A stretch of 64,000 bases of DNA from Silvimonas soli (lineage in GTDB: Bacteria > Pseudomonadota > Gammaproteobacteria > Burkholderiales > Chitinibacteraceae): NCBI RefSeq assembly GCF_030035605.1, contig NZ_CP106736.1:682001-746000 (forward strand). Reading direction: 5' to 3'. A program made the position numbers and the translations under genes. Under the pieces are notes generated by a model. That model was not told the DNA's origin, ran no database searches, and was given only the letters and a program-made list of their open reading frames with translations. Shown here one piece after another: positions 26,818 through 36,900 of this stretch (positions within the stretch are counted from its first letter, which is position 1; each line of letters starts with the position of its first letter).

Positions 26818-27744
26818 TCACGACGTGGCGACAGCTGACTCCCCTTGCAACGATGCGGGCAATTGCGCCAGATATTGCGCCACTTGTTCCACCAGCCAGG
26901 CCGAGAAATCCTGCAACTTGCGGGTGCCCTCGGTGCGCAACGGCCACACCAGCCAGTATCCGCGATTGGGATAAGGCATCGAGATATCAGTCAGCTGCAC
27001 CAACTCGCCGGTTCGCAGCATATCGACCACCAGCGACAGTCGCGTCAGTGCTATGCCCTGCCCAAGTTTCACCGCCTGCAATAACAAATTGGAGTCATTG
27101 CAATTCAGGCCATTGGGCTCGGGGCCGTCGATACCCGCCGCGATATACCACGGCCGCCAGTTCTCTACCGAGCGCACCACCGGACAACGCATTACCTGCG
27201 CTGCGGTCTGCGGTAAATCGCCACCATTGAAGTGCGGGGCCGCGACCACCAGCAAACGGTCCTCCAGCAAAAACAGTTGCTTGACGTCCGGCCACTGGCC
27301 ATTACCCATGCGGATTGCCACGTCCACCAGACCGCCCCGCAAATCGTCTACGGCCAGCCCGGCGCGCAAGCGCAAACGGTATTCCGGATGGCGGCGGCTG
27401 AAGTCTGGCAAGCGCGGCACCAGCCAGTGCAAGCCAAATGAAGGCAGTACCGAGATCACCAGTTCATTTGGGCGCGGGCCGGCTTGCACCCATTGCGTTG
27501 CCTCACCGATTTCGCCCAGCGCAATGCGAATCTGCATGGCATATACGCGGCCCTCATCGGTCAAAATCAGCCGCTTTCCCTGGCGCTCAAACAACGCGAC
27601 GCCCAGAAATTCTTCCAGCGCCCGCAACTGGTGACTGACGGCGCCGTGAGTAACAAACAGCTCATCGGCAGCCTGGACCACGCTGCCCAGACGCGATACC
27701 GCTTCAAAAGCCCGCAATGCAGGAAGAGGAGGAAGGGGGTTCAC
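26818..27744 (-). CDS. LysR-family regulator, GcvA-like
   Basis: Regulator of 308 residues with the GcvA-type opening LPALRAFEAVSRLGSVVQAADELFVTHGAVSHQLRALEEFLGVALFER. The effector domain begins with NELVISVLPSFGLHWLVPRL and includes DVAIRMGNG, both common in this branch. It is divergent from the DUF2917-GST pair with a 114-base gap, the classic layout for a LysR protein controlling its neighbour. Many GcvA-like proteins of this kind stand next to DUF2917 genes; that association supports the inference. Confidence 0.92.
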   Translation of the reverse strand: MNPLPPLPALRAFEAVSRLGSVVQAADELFVTHGAVSHQLRALEEFLGVALFERQGKRLILTDEGRVYAMQIRIALGEIGEATQWVQAGPRPNELVISVLPSFGLHWLVPRLPDFSRRHPEYRLRLRAGLAVDDLRGGLVDVAIRMGNGQWPDVKQLFLLEDRLLVVAAPHFNGGDLPQTAAQVMRCPVVRSVENWRPWYIAAGIDGPEPNGLNCNDSNLLLQAVKLGQGIALTRLSLVVDMLRTGELVQLTDISMPYPNRGYWLVWPLRTEGTRKLQDFSAWLVEQVAQYLAQLPASLQGESAVATS

Positions 27745-27858
27745 AGCGCGGTCCGTTAGTTTTATTCACATAAAGATCGAAAATATATCGGTTTTTGTCA
27801 AGCAATTCTGCGGATATAGTCAACCTCATGTAAATGTCATTACCTGAAGAGGGCTATC

Positions 27859-28191
27859 ATGCAAACCAGAATCATTTTGCAAAACGGCGAATTGCTGCGG
27901 CTAGACCGGCACGAGCACTACAGCGTCGCCTGTGAGTCTGGCGAAGCCTGGATCACCATCTCCGGTGTTTCGCGCGATATTATTTTGCATGGTAAAGAGC
28001 GCGCCCAACTGGCACCCGGCGTTGCGCTGATCGAAGGCCATGGCGAGTTGCAGATCATTCCTACCCCTCCTGGCTGGGCTTACCGGCTGCTGTTGGCCAG
28101 TGCCCGTGGCTTGCTCACTCTGGCGCGACATCTGCGCCGCCGCCCGCGTATTGCGGCCGCGATTTGTTTGACTCCTGACAGGACTATCTAA
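27859..28191 (+). CDS. DUF2917-family small protein
   Basis: Cytosolic protein of 110 residues matching the DUF2917 pattern: ILQNGELLRLDRHEHYSVACESGEAWITISGVSRDIILHGKERAQLAPG, a cupin-like beta structure. The C-terminal third is basic and hydrophobic (LARHLRRRPRIAAAI). Its function is unknown. Its stop codon overlaps the GST start (TAATG), so it is translationally coupled to the GST gene and probably under the divergent LysR protein. Confidence 0.82.
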   Translation: MQTRIILQNGELLRLDRHEHYSVACESGEAWITISGVSRDIILHGKERAQLAPGVALIEGHGELQIIPTPPGWAYRLLLASARGLLTLARHLRRRPRIAAAICLTPDRTI

Positions 28192-28880
28192 TGGCTTACA
28201 CGCTGTATATCGGTTACAAAAACTATTCGTCGTGGTCGCTGCGGCCCTGGATTTTGTTGCGGCACTTGGGTATCCCGTTTGTGGAGATTCCGGTGCAGGT
28301 CAGCGGGCTTGGCCCTAACGCAAGTCACCGATCCTATTCCGACAACGGTCTGGTGCCCTGTCTGCATGAAGGTGATATCCGTATCTGGGAAAGCCTGGCG
28401 ATCTGTGAATACATTGCCGAGCAATACCCGCAAGCCTGGCCTGCCGACAAACACGCCCGCGCCTTTGCCCGCGCCATTTCGTCTGAAATGCACGCTGGCT
28501 TTGGCAACGTACGCGGCAATATGCCGATGAACGTCAAATTGCGCGCTGTCGGCAAACCCTTGCCAGAAAACATCCAGACCGATGTCGATCGCATCTGCGC
28601 CATCTGGCAAGAGGCCCGCACCCGCTTTGCGACGACTGATGGCCCTTATCTGTTTGGCGAGTTCAGCATTGCCGACGCCATGTACGCCCCGGTGGTCTGG
28701 CGCTTTTACTGTTACAACGTGCCCTTGCCCGCCGTCGCCGCGCAGTATCGCGACACCATGCTCGCGCACCCGGCAATGCAAGCTTGGGAGCGCGCTGCGC
28801 TGGCTGAAACGGTGAGCATTGCGGAAAGCGACGCCCTGCTGGCGGTTTGGGGTGGATCGCGGGAGAAGGTCACTCTCTGA
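28191..28880 (+). CDS. Glutathione S-transferase family protein
   Basis: Predicted glutathione-dependent enzyme of 229 residues. The thioredoxin-like N-terminal domain has YKNYSSWSLRPWILLRHLGIPF with the probable catalytic Ser, and the cis-Pro region LVPCLHEGDIRIWESLAICEYIAEQYP. The helical C-domain ends with FSIADAMYAPVVWRF. This subgroup is often found beside LysR regulators in betaproteobacteria. The substrate is unknown. The start overlaps the preceding stop, which fixes it. Confidence 0.92.
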   Translation: MAYTLYIGYKNYSSWSLRPWILLRHLGIPFVEIPVQVSGLGPNASHRSYSDNGLVPCLHEGDIRIWESLAICEYIAEQYPQAWPADKHARAFARAISSEMHAGFGNVRGNMPMNVKLRAVGKPLPENIQTDVDRICAIWQEARTRFATTDGPYLFGEFSIADAMYAPVVWRFYCYNVPLPAVAAQYRDTMLAHPAMQAWERAALAETVSIAESDALLAVWGGSREKVTL

Positions 28881-29013
28881 GTATTGCCTGGCAACGGGCT
28901 TTGCCATGATGTGGTGCTGGACCCACGTCATGGCCAACGGCCCGTTTGCGCCGCAGAAAAATTCCTGCTTACCCCGTTGACATAAACCCCGCTTCCCCGG
29001 CAGGATAAAAAAC

Positions 29014-29130
29014 ATGAATTCCCACCACGCCCAACTCCGACGCAACAACGCGGCCCGCCGAGCCTCAATCGCGGGCCGTGGCGCGTTGCCATGGGCGTGT
29101 CTCACAACACTGGAGCAGTCCCCTGACTAA
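29014..29130 (+). CDS. Arginine-rich leader peptide candidate (38 codons)
   Basis: A 38-residue open frame with an AGGA site eight bases before its ATG. It begins MNSHHAQLRRNNAARRAS and continues IAGRGALPW. Five of the first 22 codons are arginine, including two Arg-Arg pairs at codons 9-10 and 15-16. It is followed by a hairpin terminator and then by an ArgD-like aminotransferase gene. That layout is what a translation-sensing attenuator would look like. Nothing shows it is translated, and arginine attenuation is not an established mechanism in proteobacteria that I know of. Confidence 0.5.
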   Translation: MNSHHAQLRRNNAARRASIAGRGALPWACLTTLEQSPD

Positions 29131-29198
29131 CCAGCGTTACTGAAGACAAGACCAGACAACGGGCCGCGAGCTTAACAACTCGCGGCCCGTTTCGTTTT
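29051..29198 (+). promoter_or_regulatory. Candidate attenuator with alternative hairpins before the aminotransferase gene
   Basis: Segment 1 (CGGCCCGC, 29051-29058) can pair with segment 2 (GCGGGCCG, 29071-29078). Segment 3 (GGGCCGCGAG, 29161-29170) pairs perfectly with segment 4 (CTCGCGGCCC, 29179-29188), followed by GTTTCGTTTT. Segment 1 with its flank (CGCGGCCCG) is also exactly complementary to segment 3 (CGGGCCGCG), so 1:3 pairing would break the terminator. Segment 2 can pair seven bases with segment 4. Confidence 0.55.
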
Positions 29199-29248
29199 GC
29201 GCCGCCCCTTTTACCCGATCGACGACCCAACTACTTTGCACGGAGAAG

Positions 29249-30451
29249 ATGATGACCGGTTTGACCCGCAACACCACGCATCTCATGCCCATTACCGAAC
29301 GCCCGCCGATTGTGTTTACTCGCGGCGCCGGTTCGTATTTGTACGACGAGGCCGGGCTGGCCTATCTGGACTGGATGCAAGGTTGGGCGGTCAATTGTCT
29401 GGGTCACGCCCCGGATGTCATCGTCGCGGCGCTGGCGCGCCAGGCCAGTACGCTGATTACCTCCAGCCCGGCGTTTCACAATCTGCCCGCCGCCGAGCTG
29501 GCCAGCTTGCTGGTACAACACAGCGCAATGGATCAGGTGTTTCTGGCCAATACCGGTGCCGAAGCCAATGAAGGCGCGATCAAGCTGGCGCGCAAGTGGG
29601 GACAGCTGCACAAGCAAGGCGCGTTTGAAGTGATCACCTTCGGCAAGGCGTTTCATGGTCGCACCATCGCCATGATGTCCGCCTCGGGCAAGCCGGGTTG
29701 GGACACTTATTTTCCGCCGCAGGTGCCGGGCTTTCCCAAGGCCACACTCAACGACCTGAACAGCGTCAGAGCGCTGATCGGCCCACAAACCGTGGCGATC
29801 ATGCTCGAACCCATCCAGGGTGAAGGCGGCGTTAATCCGGCCAGTCTGGCGTTCATGCGTGGTCTGCGGGCATTGTGCGATGAACACTATCTGCTGCTGA
29901 TTCTGGATGAGATCCAGACCGGCTGCGGACGTACCGGCACGCTGTTTGGCTATCAGCAGTACGGCATCGAGCCAGACATCATGACGCTGGGTAAAGGCCT
30001 GGGCGGCGGCGTGCCGATCTCTGCACTACTGGCAAAGCAGCATTGCTGCGTGTTTGAACATGGCGATCAGGGCGGCACGTTCTGCGGCAACCCGCTCACG
30101 GCGGCGGTCGGCATAGCGGTATTCAATGCACTGATCGCACCGGGTTTCCTGGAGAACATTGAACTGCGCAGCCAACAGCTAACCGATGGACTGCAACAAA
30201 TCAGCCACGATCTGGACCTTGGCGAAGTGCGCGGAGCGGGTTTGCTGCTGGCGCTGGAACTGGCCGCGCCCATCGGCCCGCAAGTGGTGGATGCGGCCCG
30301 GCGCAACGGCTTGCTGCTGAACTCGCCACGGCCACAGTGTTTGCGGTTTATGCCTGCGCTAAACAGCACGGAGGTAGAGATTCGCAACGGTTTGCGGATT
30401 CTGCGGCAAACGCTGGAGCATTGCCGGAACGCCCAAACCGTTGCCGTTTGA
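29249..30451 (+). CDS. argD: Acetylornithine/succinyldiaminopimelate-type aminotransferase
   Basis: PLP-dependent class-III aminotransferase of 400 residues, cytosolic. Motifs include NTGAEANEGAIKLARK (phosphate and PLP contacts), FHGRTIAMMSASG, EPIQGEGGV, LILDEIQTGCGRTG with the pyridine-binding Asp, and the Schiff-base Lys in MTLGKGLGGGVPISA. These fit N-acetylornithine transaminase (ArgD) better than the GABA or putrescine branches. GGAGAAG precedes two consecutive ATGs at 29249 and 29252. It is monocistronic here, preceded by a candidate attenuator. ArgD can also act in lysine synthesis, so the physiological role should be taken as probable only. Confidence 0.87.
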   Translation: MMTGLTRNTTHLMPITERPPIVFTRGAGSYLYDEAGLAYLDWMQGWAVNCLGHAPDVIVAALARQASTLITSSPAFHNLPAAELASLLVQHSAMDQVFLANTGAEANEGAIKLARKWGQLHKQGAFEVITFGKAFHGRTIAMMSASGKPGWDTYFPPQVPGFPKATLNDLNSVRALIGPQTVAIMLEPIQGEGGVNPASLAFMRGLRALCDEHYLLLILDEIQTGCGRTGTLFGYQQYGIEPDIMTLGKGLGGGVPISALLAKQHCCVFEHGDQGGTFCGNPLTAAVGIAVFNALIAPGFLENIELRSQQLTDGLQQISHDLDLGEVRGAGLLLALELAAPIGPQVVDAARRNGLLLNSPRPQCLRFMPALNSTEVEIRNGLRILRQTLEHCRNAQTVAV

Positions 30452-30480
30452 GTTTGGAATCCCGCTGAAATCGCAGCTTC

Positions 30481-30655
30481 GTAGCCCGGATGAAGCGAGC
30501 CCACGGGGGTACTCCCACAAAGCCATCAGATATCACTTATGGCGGTTGCCGCGGGGTAGCGAGAATCCGGGGTTGCAATGCGGGCGAATATCGCGACCAC
30601 CCGCTTTGCATTCCCCTTGGCAGTACCCCAGATTGCTGCGCGAATCCGGGCTACG
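30481..30655. repeat. REP-like palindromic element, copy 2 (GTAGCCCGGATGAA ends)
   Basis: The element starts GTAGCCCGGATGAAGCGAGC and ends GCGAATCCGGGCTACG, its near-inverse. Internal GAATCCGGGG motifs are repeated. It lies where argD and the AI-2E gene converge and shares its ends with copy 1 at 17870-17982. Confidence 0.7.
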
Positions 30656-30670
30656 AAAAAAAGCACTGAG

Positions 30671-31696
30671 CTAAACCAGATCCCGCAGCGCCAGCTCACT
30701 CTTGATATACGCATAAAACACCGGGGCCGAAGCCAGACCGGCGATACCGAACATGGTTTCGCCAATCAGCATAGCCAGCAATAGCTCCCATGCGCTGGCA
30801 TGAATGCGGCTACCGACAATGCGCGCATTCAGAAAGTATTCCAGCTTGTGTATCACGATCAGGAACAACAACGAGGCCACAGCGATGGGCAGCGAGTGCG
30901 ACAGACTCACCACAAAGATAACCGTATTGGAGATGAGATTGCCAATCACCGGCAGCAGCCCGACGATAAACGCCACCAGAATCATGGTTTTGGTCAGCGG
31001 CAGATGCACGCCGAACGCGGGCAAAATCGCCGCCAGATAGATGCCGGTAAAGAGAGTGTTGAGTGCCGATATCCTGACCTGCGCGACCACCACCTGTTTG
31101 AATGAGCGGCCAAACATGCGAGTGCGACAGCGTAACGCGGCGGCCAGAGGCTTGCTGTTTTCTTCCGGCATGATGTCGTTGATGGCCACCATGGCGCCAA
31201 TGATCAGGCCGATCAGGGCGTGTACAAACACCTTGCTGGCTTGCGCGCCGAACAGACGCATCTCGGTGGAATGGGTGCGCAGCCAATCCACTGTCATCTG
31301 CCGCGCCTCTTCTGCGTTAGAGGGAAGGTAGGCGGCGATGCTGTCGGGCAAGGTGTCGGATGCATCGTCGATGATCTGCGCCATTTTCTGAAATAACGCA
31401 GACAAACCCGTTTCACTGCGCACAAACGCAGATGCCGCCAGCGACAACCCAACCAATGCAGCGATCACCACCGTCGCCAGTAACAGAGCCGCCAGCAGTC
31501 GCCCACGCGAACCATTGGCGAGGCGAGAAACCACCGGCGCCAGCGTGTGGATCAGCACAAAGGTAATCATGCCGGCGAACAATGCCGGAATCAGATTCAA
31601 CAAGAGCGATCCGGCAATGAACAAACCAGCCAGGATCAACGACGCAATTTCAACCTTCGGTCCGTACGGTCTGGATTTCTGAGCGGGCAGCGGCAT
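30671..31696 (-). CDS. AI-2E-family membrane transporter
   Basis: Polytopic inner-membrane protein of 341 residues with about eight helices. The family core LPVIGNLISNTVIFVVSLSHSLPIAVASLLFLIVIHKLEYFLNARIVG is clear, including the conserved GxLxPxIG region. The family was named after TqsA, but members also include proteins for other small organic substrates and Na+/H+ exchange. No specific cargo can be assigned. The gene is alone, facing argD across a palindromic repeat. Confidence 0.88.
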   Translation of the reverse strand: MPLPAQKSRPYGPKVEIASLILAGLFIAGSLLLNLIPALFAGMITFVLIHTLAPVVSRLANGSRGRLLAALLLATVVIAALVGLSLAASAFVRSETGLSALFQKMAQIIDDASDTLPDSIAAYLPSNAEEARQMTVDWLRTHSTEMRLFGAQASKVFVHALIGLIIGAMVAINDIMPEENSKPLAAALRCRTRMFGRSFKQVVVAQVRISALNTLFTGIYLAAILPAFGVHLPLTKTMILVAFIVGLLPVIGNLISNTVIFVVSLSHSLPIAVASLLFLIVIHKLEYFLNARIVGSRIHASAWELLLAMLIGETMFGIAGLASAPVFYAYIKSELALRDLV

Positions 31697-31819
31697 TGTG
31701 CAGTGACTCTTTTTATAGGGCGATCATCGCGATCGTAACAGTGGCAGGCAACTTCGCTGCGCTACTGTAGCCTAATATAGTGCTGAATCAACGCGGCCCA
31801 AGACCGCAAAGGATATTTG

Positions 31820-32371
31820 ATGAAAAACCGTATCGCCATGCTGGTCTTCGGCACCTTGTTTTCGACCGCCGCTCTGGCCGCCCTGCCCGTTGGCTCAGCT
31901 GCACCAGACTTCACCACGCAGGCATCGCTAGGCGGCAAGGTTTATAGCTACACGCTGGCCGAAGAACTCAAGAAAGGCCCGGTCGTGCTGTATTTCTACC
32001 CTGCCGCGTTCACCAAGGGTTGCACCATTGAGGCTCACGACTTTGCCGATGCCACGGATAAATACAAGGCGCTGGGTGCCACGGTGATTGGTGTCTCTAA
32101 AGATGACATCAGCACGCTGAACAAGTTTTCGGTCTCCGAATGTCGCAGCAAGTTTCCGGTAGCGTCCGATGCCGATCAGAAAATCATGAAGTCTTATGAC
32201 GCCGTGTTGGCATTCAAGACGTCGATGGCCGATCGGGTATCGTTTGTGATTACGCCTGACGGCAAGATCATCTACGAATACCAGGCCCTGAATCCGGACA
32301 AACACGTCGCCAACACCTTGAAAGCACTGGAAGACTGGAAAGCCGGCAAACCGGTGAGTGTTGCTAACTGA
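31820..32371 (+). CDS. Exported peroxiredoxin (BCP/PrxQ-type)
   Basis: Thiol peroxidase with a signal peptide (MKNRIAMLVFGTLFSTAALA), so it is expected to act in the periplasm. The 183-residue protein has the peroxidatic cysteine Cys68 in FTKGCTIEAHDF and a possible resolving Cys108 in SVSECRSKFP. Most PrxQ/BCP proteins have PGCT; here the residues before the cysteine are Lys-Gly. AAAGGA precedes the ATG at 31820, and an in-frame TTG one codon earlier is less likely. A terminator follows. Confidence 0.9.
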   Translation: MKNRIAMLVFGTLFSTAALAALPVGSAAPDFTTQASLGGKVYSYTLAEELKKGPVVLYFYPAAFTKGCTIEAHDFADATDKYKALGATVIGVSKDDISTLNKFSVSECRSKFPVASDADQKIMKSYDAVLAFKTSMADRVSFVITPDGKIIYEYQALNPDKHVANTLKALEDWKAGKPVSVAN

Positions 32372-32412
32372 TTGCGTGCACGACGGTTGATCCCGTTACC
32401 GAGCGACATAAC

Positions 32413-32447
32413 AAAAGCCCCACCAGATTTTTTCTGGCGAGGCTTTT
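32413..32447 (+). terminator. Intrinsic terminator after the peroxiredoxin gene
   Basis: AAAAGCCCCACCAG pairs imperfectly with CTGGCGAGGCTTTTT around an ATTTTTT loop. Both sides carry A/T tracts, so it may also end the converging RND operon. Confidence 0.8.
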
Positions 32448-32500
32448 TCATACAACTTTTTCATACAGCTAAATGCGCTAAATAACGGCTGGCGACTGGC

Positions 32501-33967
32501 TTAACTCGCCGCACCCGGCGAAAGCGGTGTTTCGCCGGTCTGTGCCACCCAACCGCCACCCAGCACCTTGTACAACGTCACCAGATTGGTCAGGCGCGAC
32601 AAGCGCAGCGTGATCAGGTTCTGCTCCGCGGTAAACAGCGAACGCTGAGCATCGAGCGCGGCCAGATAGCTATCCACGCCCTTGGTGAAGCGCAAGGTGG
32701 AGAGGTCATAACGTGTGGTTTCTGACTTCACCAGTGCTTGTTGGGCGTTGATTTGCAGATCGAGCATATTGCGCGCGGCTAGCGCGTCCGATACTTCACG
32801 AAAAGCCGACTGAATCGATTTCTCGTATTGCGCCACAGCGATTTTCTCGCTGGTCGTGGAAACGTCCAGGGTGGCTTTATTGCGACCCGCATCAAAGATC
32901 GGCAGCGTGATCGATGGCGCAAAGCTCCATGCCGTCTGGCCCGCCTTGAACAGATTACCCAGTTCTGCGCTGGACGTACCGTAACTACCCGTGAGTGTAA
33001 TGCGCGGGAAGAAGTTGGCACGGGCGGCGCCGATATCGGCGTTGGCGGCTTTCAGCGTGTGCTCGGCTTGCAGGATATCCGGGCGACGTTCCAGCAAATC
33101 ACTCGGTACGCCGGCGGGCAGATCAGTCAACAAGCCTTGCGTGCCCAGAGTTTGGGCAGCGGGCAGTTGGGCTGGCAATGGCTCACCAATCAGCAAGACC
33201 AGGCCATTTTCTGCCTGCGCGGCTTGCAGCGTGCTTGATGCCACCGAGCCCTGCGCGGTATTGACCTGGGTTTGTGCCACAGCCAGTTCAATGGCTGAAG
33301 ACGCACCCACATCAAAGCGTTTCTGCGTCAGATCCAGCGTGTGTTGATACGAGCTCAGCGTGTCTTGCGCCAGTTGCAGTTGCTCTTGCGCGGCCAGCAA
33401 AGTCAGGTACTGACTGGCCACTTCAGAGACCAGCGTAATCTGCGAAGCACGCTGCGCTTCAGCGGTGGAGAAATACGATTCCAGCGCTTCATTCTTCAGG
33501 CTTTGCACACGACCAAACAGATCAAGCTCATACGCGGTGAAGCCCAGGCCTGCCGAATACGAACCACCGGTAAATTGCGTACCGGTGCTCGAAAGATCGG
33601 CCGGGGTGTGCGATCGCGACTGGCCCGCCGCAGCGTTCACAGTCGGGAACAAATCCGCGCGCTGGATTTGATACTGCGCGCGGGCTTTCTCGACTTGCAA
33701 CGTGGCAACGCGATAGTCACGGTTGTTGACCAGTGCAATTTCAATCAGCTTTTGCAGACGGGCATCGGCAAAGAAATCATGCCAGCCAATGTCGGCCGCC
33801 AAGGTCTGCTTTTGCGCGGTCGCAGCTGGCGCACTGGCCGTGCCATAAGCCTCACCTTGCGGGAAGTCGACACTGACCGGGTTTTGCGGGCGCTCGTAAG
33901 TCGGCGCCATCGAGCAAGCGCTCAGGGCGGCGGCCAGCGTGGCCGCCAGAATCAGTTGCTTAGCCAT
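32501..33967 (-). CDS. Outer-membrane factor lipoprotein of RND efflux (OprM/NodT family)
   Basis: Trimeric outer-membrane channel of the tripartite pump, 488 residues. The lipobox LSAC in MAKQLILAATLAAALSAC gives an acylated cysteine. Two OEP repeats follow, with the typical AQYQIQRADLFPTVN and ANADIGAARANFFPRITLTGSYG. The ATG at 33967 overlaps the last eight bases of the RND gene, so it is translationally coupled. It is the last gene of the operon. Confidence 0.95.
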   Translation of the reverse strand: MAKQLILAATLAAALSACSMAPTYERPQNPVSVDFPQGEAYGTASAPAATAQKQTLAADIGWHDFFADARLQKLIEIALVNNRDYRVATLQVEKARAQYQIQRADLFPTVNAAAGQSRSHTPADLSSTGTQFTGGSYSAGLGFTAYELDLFGRVQSLKNEALESYFSTAEAQRASQITLVSEVASQYLTLLAAQEQLQLAQDTLSSYQHTLDLTQKRFDVGASSAIELAVAQTQVNTAQGSVASSTLQAAQAENGLVLLIGEPLPAQLPAAQTLGTQGLLTDLPAGVPSDLLERRPDILQAEHTLKAANADIGAARANFFPRITLTGSYGTSSAELGNLFKAGQTAWSFAPSITLPIFDAGRNKATLDVSTTSEKIAVAQYEKSIQSAFREVSDALAARNMLDLQINAQQALVKSETTRYDLSTLRFTKGVDSYLAALDAQRSLFTAEQNLITLRLSRLTNLVTLYKVLGGGWVAQTGETPLSPGAAS

Positions 33968-36900
33968 TGTTATGGTCCTCCGCATGCGTTGGTGCGTGCA
34001 ATTGGCTATTTGGATGGAGCGGCGGGCGCTCCTTGATCTTGAACCACTGATGCACGACCACGAAGAAGATCGGCACAAAGAAGATCGCCAGCACAATCGC
34101 GGTGATCATCCCGCCGGTCACGCCGGTACCAATGGCGTTCTGCGCGCCGGAACCCGCGCCGTGAGCGATCACCAGTGGCAACACACCCAGGATAAACGCG
34201 ATCGACGTCATCAGAATCGGGCGCAAACGCATGCGCACGGCTTCAAGCGTGGCGTCGACCAGCGTCATGCCGTTCTCATGCAGTTCTTTGGCGAATTCCA
34301 CAATCAGAATGGCGTTCTTGGCCGACAAGCCCACCGTGGTCAGCAAGCCGACCTGGAAGTACACGTCGTTGGACAAACCGCGACCTGTTGCCGCCAGCAA
34401 CGCGCCAACTACACCCAGCGGCACCACCAGCATGACCGAGAACGGAATCGCCCAGCTTTCGTACAACGCGGCCAGACACAGGAACACCACCAGCAGCGAA
34501 ATCACATACAACGCTGGCGCTTGCGAACCCGATTTCTGTTCTTCGTACGACAAACCAGTCCACTCATAGCCAATGCCTGGCGGCAATTTGGCGATCATCT
34601 CTTCAATGGCTTTCATGGACTGACCGGTACTCTTGCCTGGCGCGGGCGAGCCCAGAATTTCTACCGAGGAAATCCCGTTGTAGCGTTCCAGCTTGGGCGA
34701 GCCGTACGTCCAGTGCGCGGTGGCAAAGGCGGAGAACGGCACCATCTGGCCCTTGGCGTTACGCACATACCAGTCGTTCACGTCTTCCGGCAGCATGCGA
34801 TACGGTGCGTCGGCCTGCACGTACACCTTCTTCACACGTCCCTTGTCGATAAAGTCGTTCACATAAGACGAGCCCCACGCAGTGGAAAGCGTCTTGTTGA
34901 TGTCCGACAGCGACAGACCCAGCGCCGAAGCTTTTTCGCTATCGACTTCGATCTTGTATTGCGGCGTGTCTTCCATGCCGTTCGGGCGTACTGCAACCAC
35001 GTCCGGGCTCTTGGCCGCCATGCCCAACAGCATGTTGCGCGCTTCGATCAGCTTGGCATGACCCACGTTCCCGCGGTCTTGCAGCTGCAAGTCAAAGCCG
35101 GTGGCATTACCCAGTTCCAGCACTGCCGGTGGGGCAAAGGCAAAGGCGAGCGCTTCTTTGTATTTGGAGAACGCAGCCATGGCACGGCCAGCTACGGCGC
35201 CCACTTTCTGGTCGGCATTGTTACGCACGCTCCAGTCTTTGAGCCGCACGAACGCCAGACCCATGTTCTGACCACGACCGGCAAAGCTGAAGCCTGCGAC
35301 CGAGAACACCGATTCAACGTTGTCTTTGTCATCCACCAGGAAGTGGTCTTCCATTTTCTTGATGGTGGTCAGCGTTTGTTCCTGGGTCGCACCGACCGGC
35401 AACTGCACCTGGGTAAACAAAATGCCCTGGTCTTCATCCGGCAAGAACGAGGTTGGCAAACGCATGAACAGGAACACCATGATGGCGATGATGCCCACGT
35501 AGATGATCAGGTAGCGGCCCGACTTGGCCAGAATGCGGCGCACGGCGGATTGATACTTCAGGTTGCTGGCATCAAACATGCGGTTGAACCAGCCAAAGAA
35601 GCCGGTATCGACTGCGTGATGGCCTTTGGCGATGGGCTTGAGAATGGTCGCGCACAGCGCTGGCGTGAGAATCAACGCCACCAGCACCGACAACACCATG
35701 GATGACACGATGGTGATCGAGAACTGGCGATAAATCGCGCCGGTCGAGCCACCAAAGAACGCCATCGGCACAAACACTGCCGACAACACCAGCGCAATAC
35801 CTACCAGCGCACCGGTGATCTGGTCCATTGATTTACGCGTGGCTTCTTTGGGCGACAGGCCTTCTTCCGACATCACCCGTTCGACGTTTTCCACCACCAC
35901 AATCGCGTCATCCACCAGCAAGCCGATGGCCAGCACCATGCCGAACATGGTGAGCGTATTGATGGAGAACCCCGCCGCAGCCAACACGCCAAACGTACCC
36001 AGCAACACCACCGGCACGGCAATGGTCGGGATCAGCGTGGCGCGGAAGTTCTGCAAGAACAGATACATCACCAGGAACACCAGCACGATCGCTTCGAACA
36101 GCGTTTTCACCACTTCTTCAATCGAGATTTTGACGAAAGGTGTGGTGTCGTACGGGTAAACCACTTTCAGCGATTGCGGGAAGAACTTTTGCAGATCATC
36201 CACTTTGGCGCGGATGGCGTTGGCGGTATCCAGCGCATTGGCGCCAGTAGACAGCTTGATCGCCAGGCCTGATGCGGGCTTGCCGTTATAGCGGCTGACA
36301 ATCGAGTAATCTTCGCCACCCAACTCCATGCGCGCTACATCACGCAAACGCACTTGCGAGCCGTCGGTGTTTACCTTCAGCAAGATGTTGCCGAACTCTT
36401 CTGCGGTTTGCAGACGCGTTTGTGCGGTGATGGTCGCATTCAGTTGCTGACCTGCAATCGCCGGTGCACCACCCAACTGACCTGCCGACACCTGCACGTT
36501 CTGCGCAGCAATTGCATTGCTGACATCCAGTGTGGTTAGCTGGAAGCTGCTGAGTTTGTTCGGATTCAGCCAGATGCGCATGGCGTATTGCGAGCCAAAC
36601 ACCGTGACATCACCCACGCCTTCAACGCGGCTGATCGGGTCTTTCACGTTGGCGGAGAGGTAATCCCCCAAGTCGTTCTTGTTCATGCTGCCGTCGGTGG
36701 ATACAAACCCGAGCACCATCAAGAAGTTCTTGGTCGATTTGGCAACGCGAATACCTTGCTGCTGCACTTCTTGCGGCAGTAGCGGTGTGGCCAGTTGCAG
36801 TTTGTTCTGCACCTGTACCTGCGCGATATCCGGACTGGTCCCGTTCTTGAAGGTCAGCGTGATCGAAACCGCACCCGAGGAATCACTGGTCGAAGCCATG

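Noticed and set aside
28977..29013. TTGACA as the -35 of the argD leader promoter
   Set aside because: No acceptable -10 lies 16-18 bases downstream, and the ribosome-binding site of the leader ORF would fall inside the promoter.
33939..35705. A 588-codon open frame on the plus strand opposite the RND pump gene
   Set aside because: It mirrors the codon structure of the clearly identified pump on the other strand, is His/Arg/Gln-rich and has no family feature.
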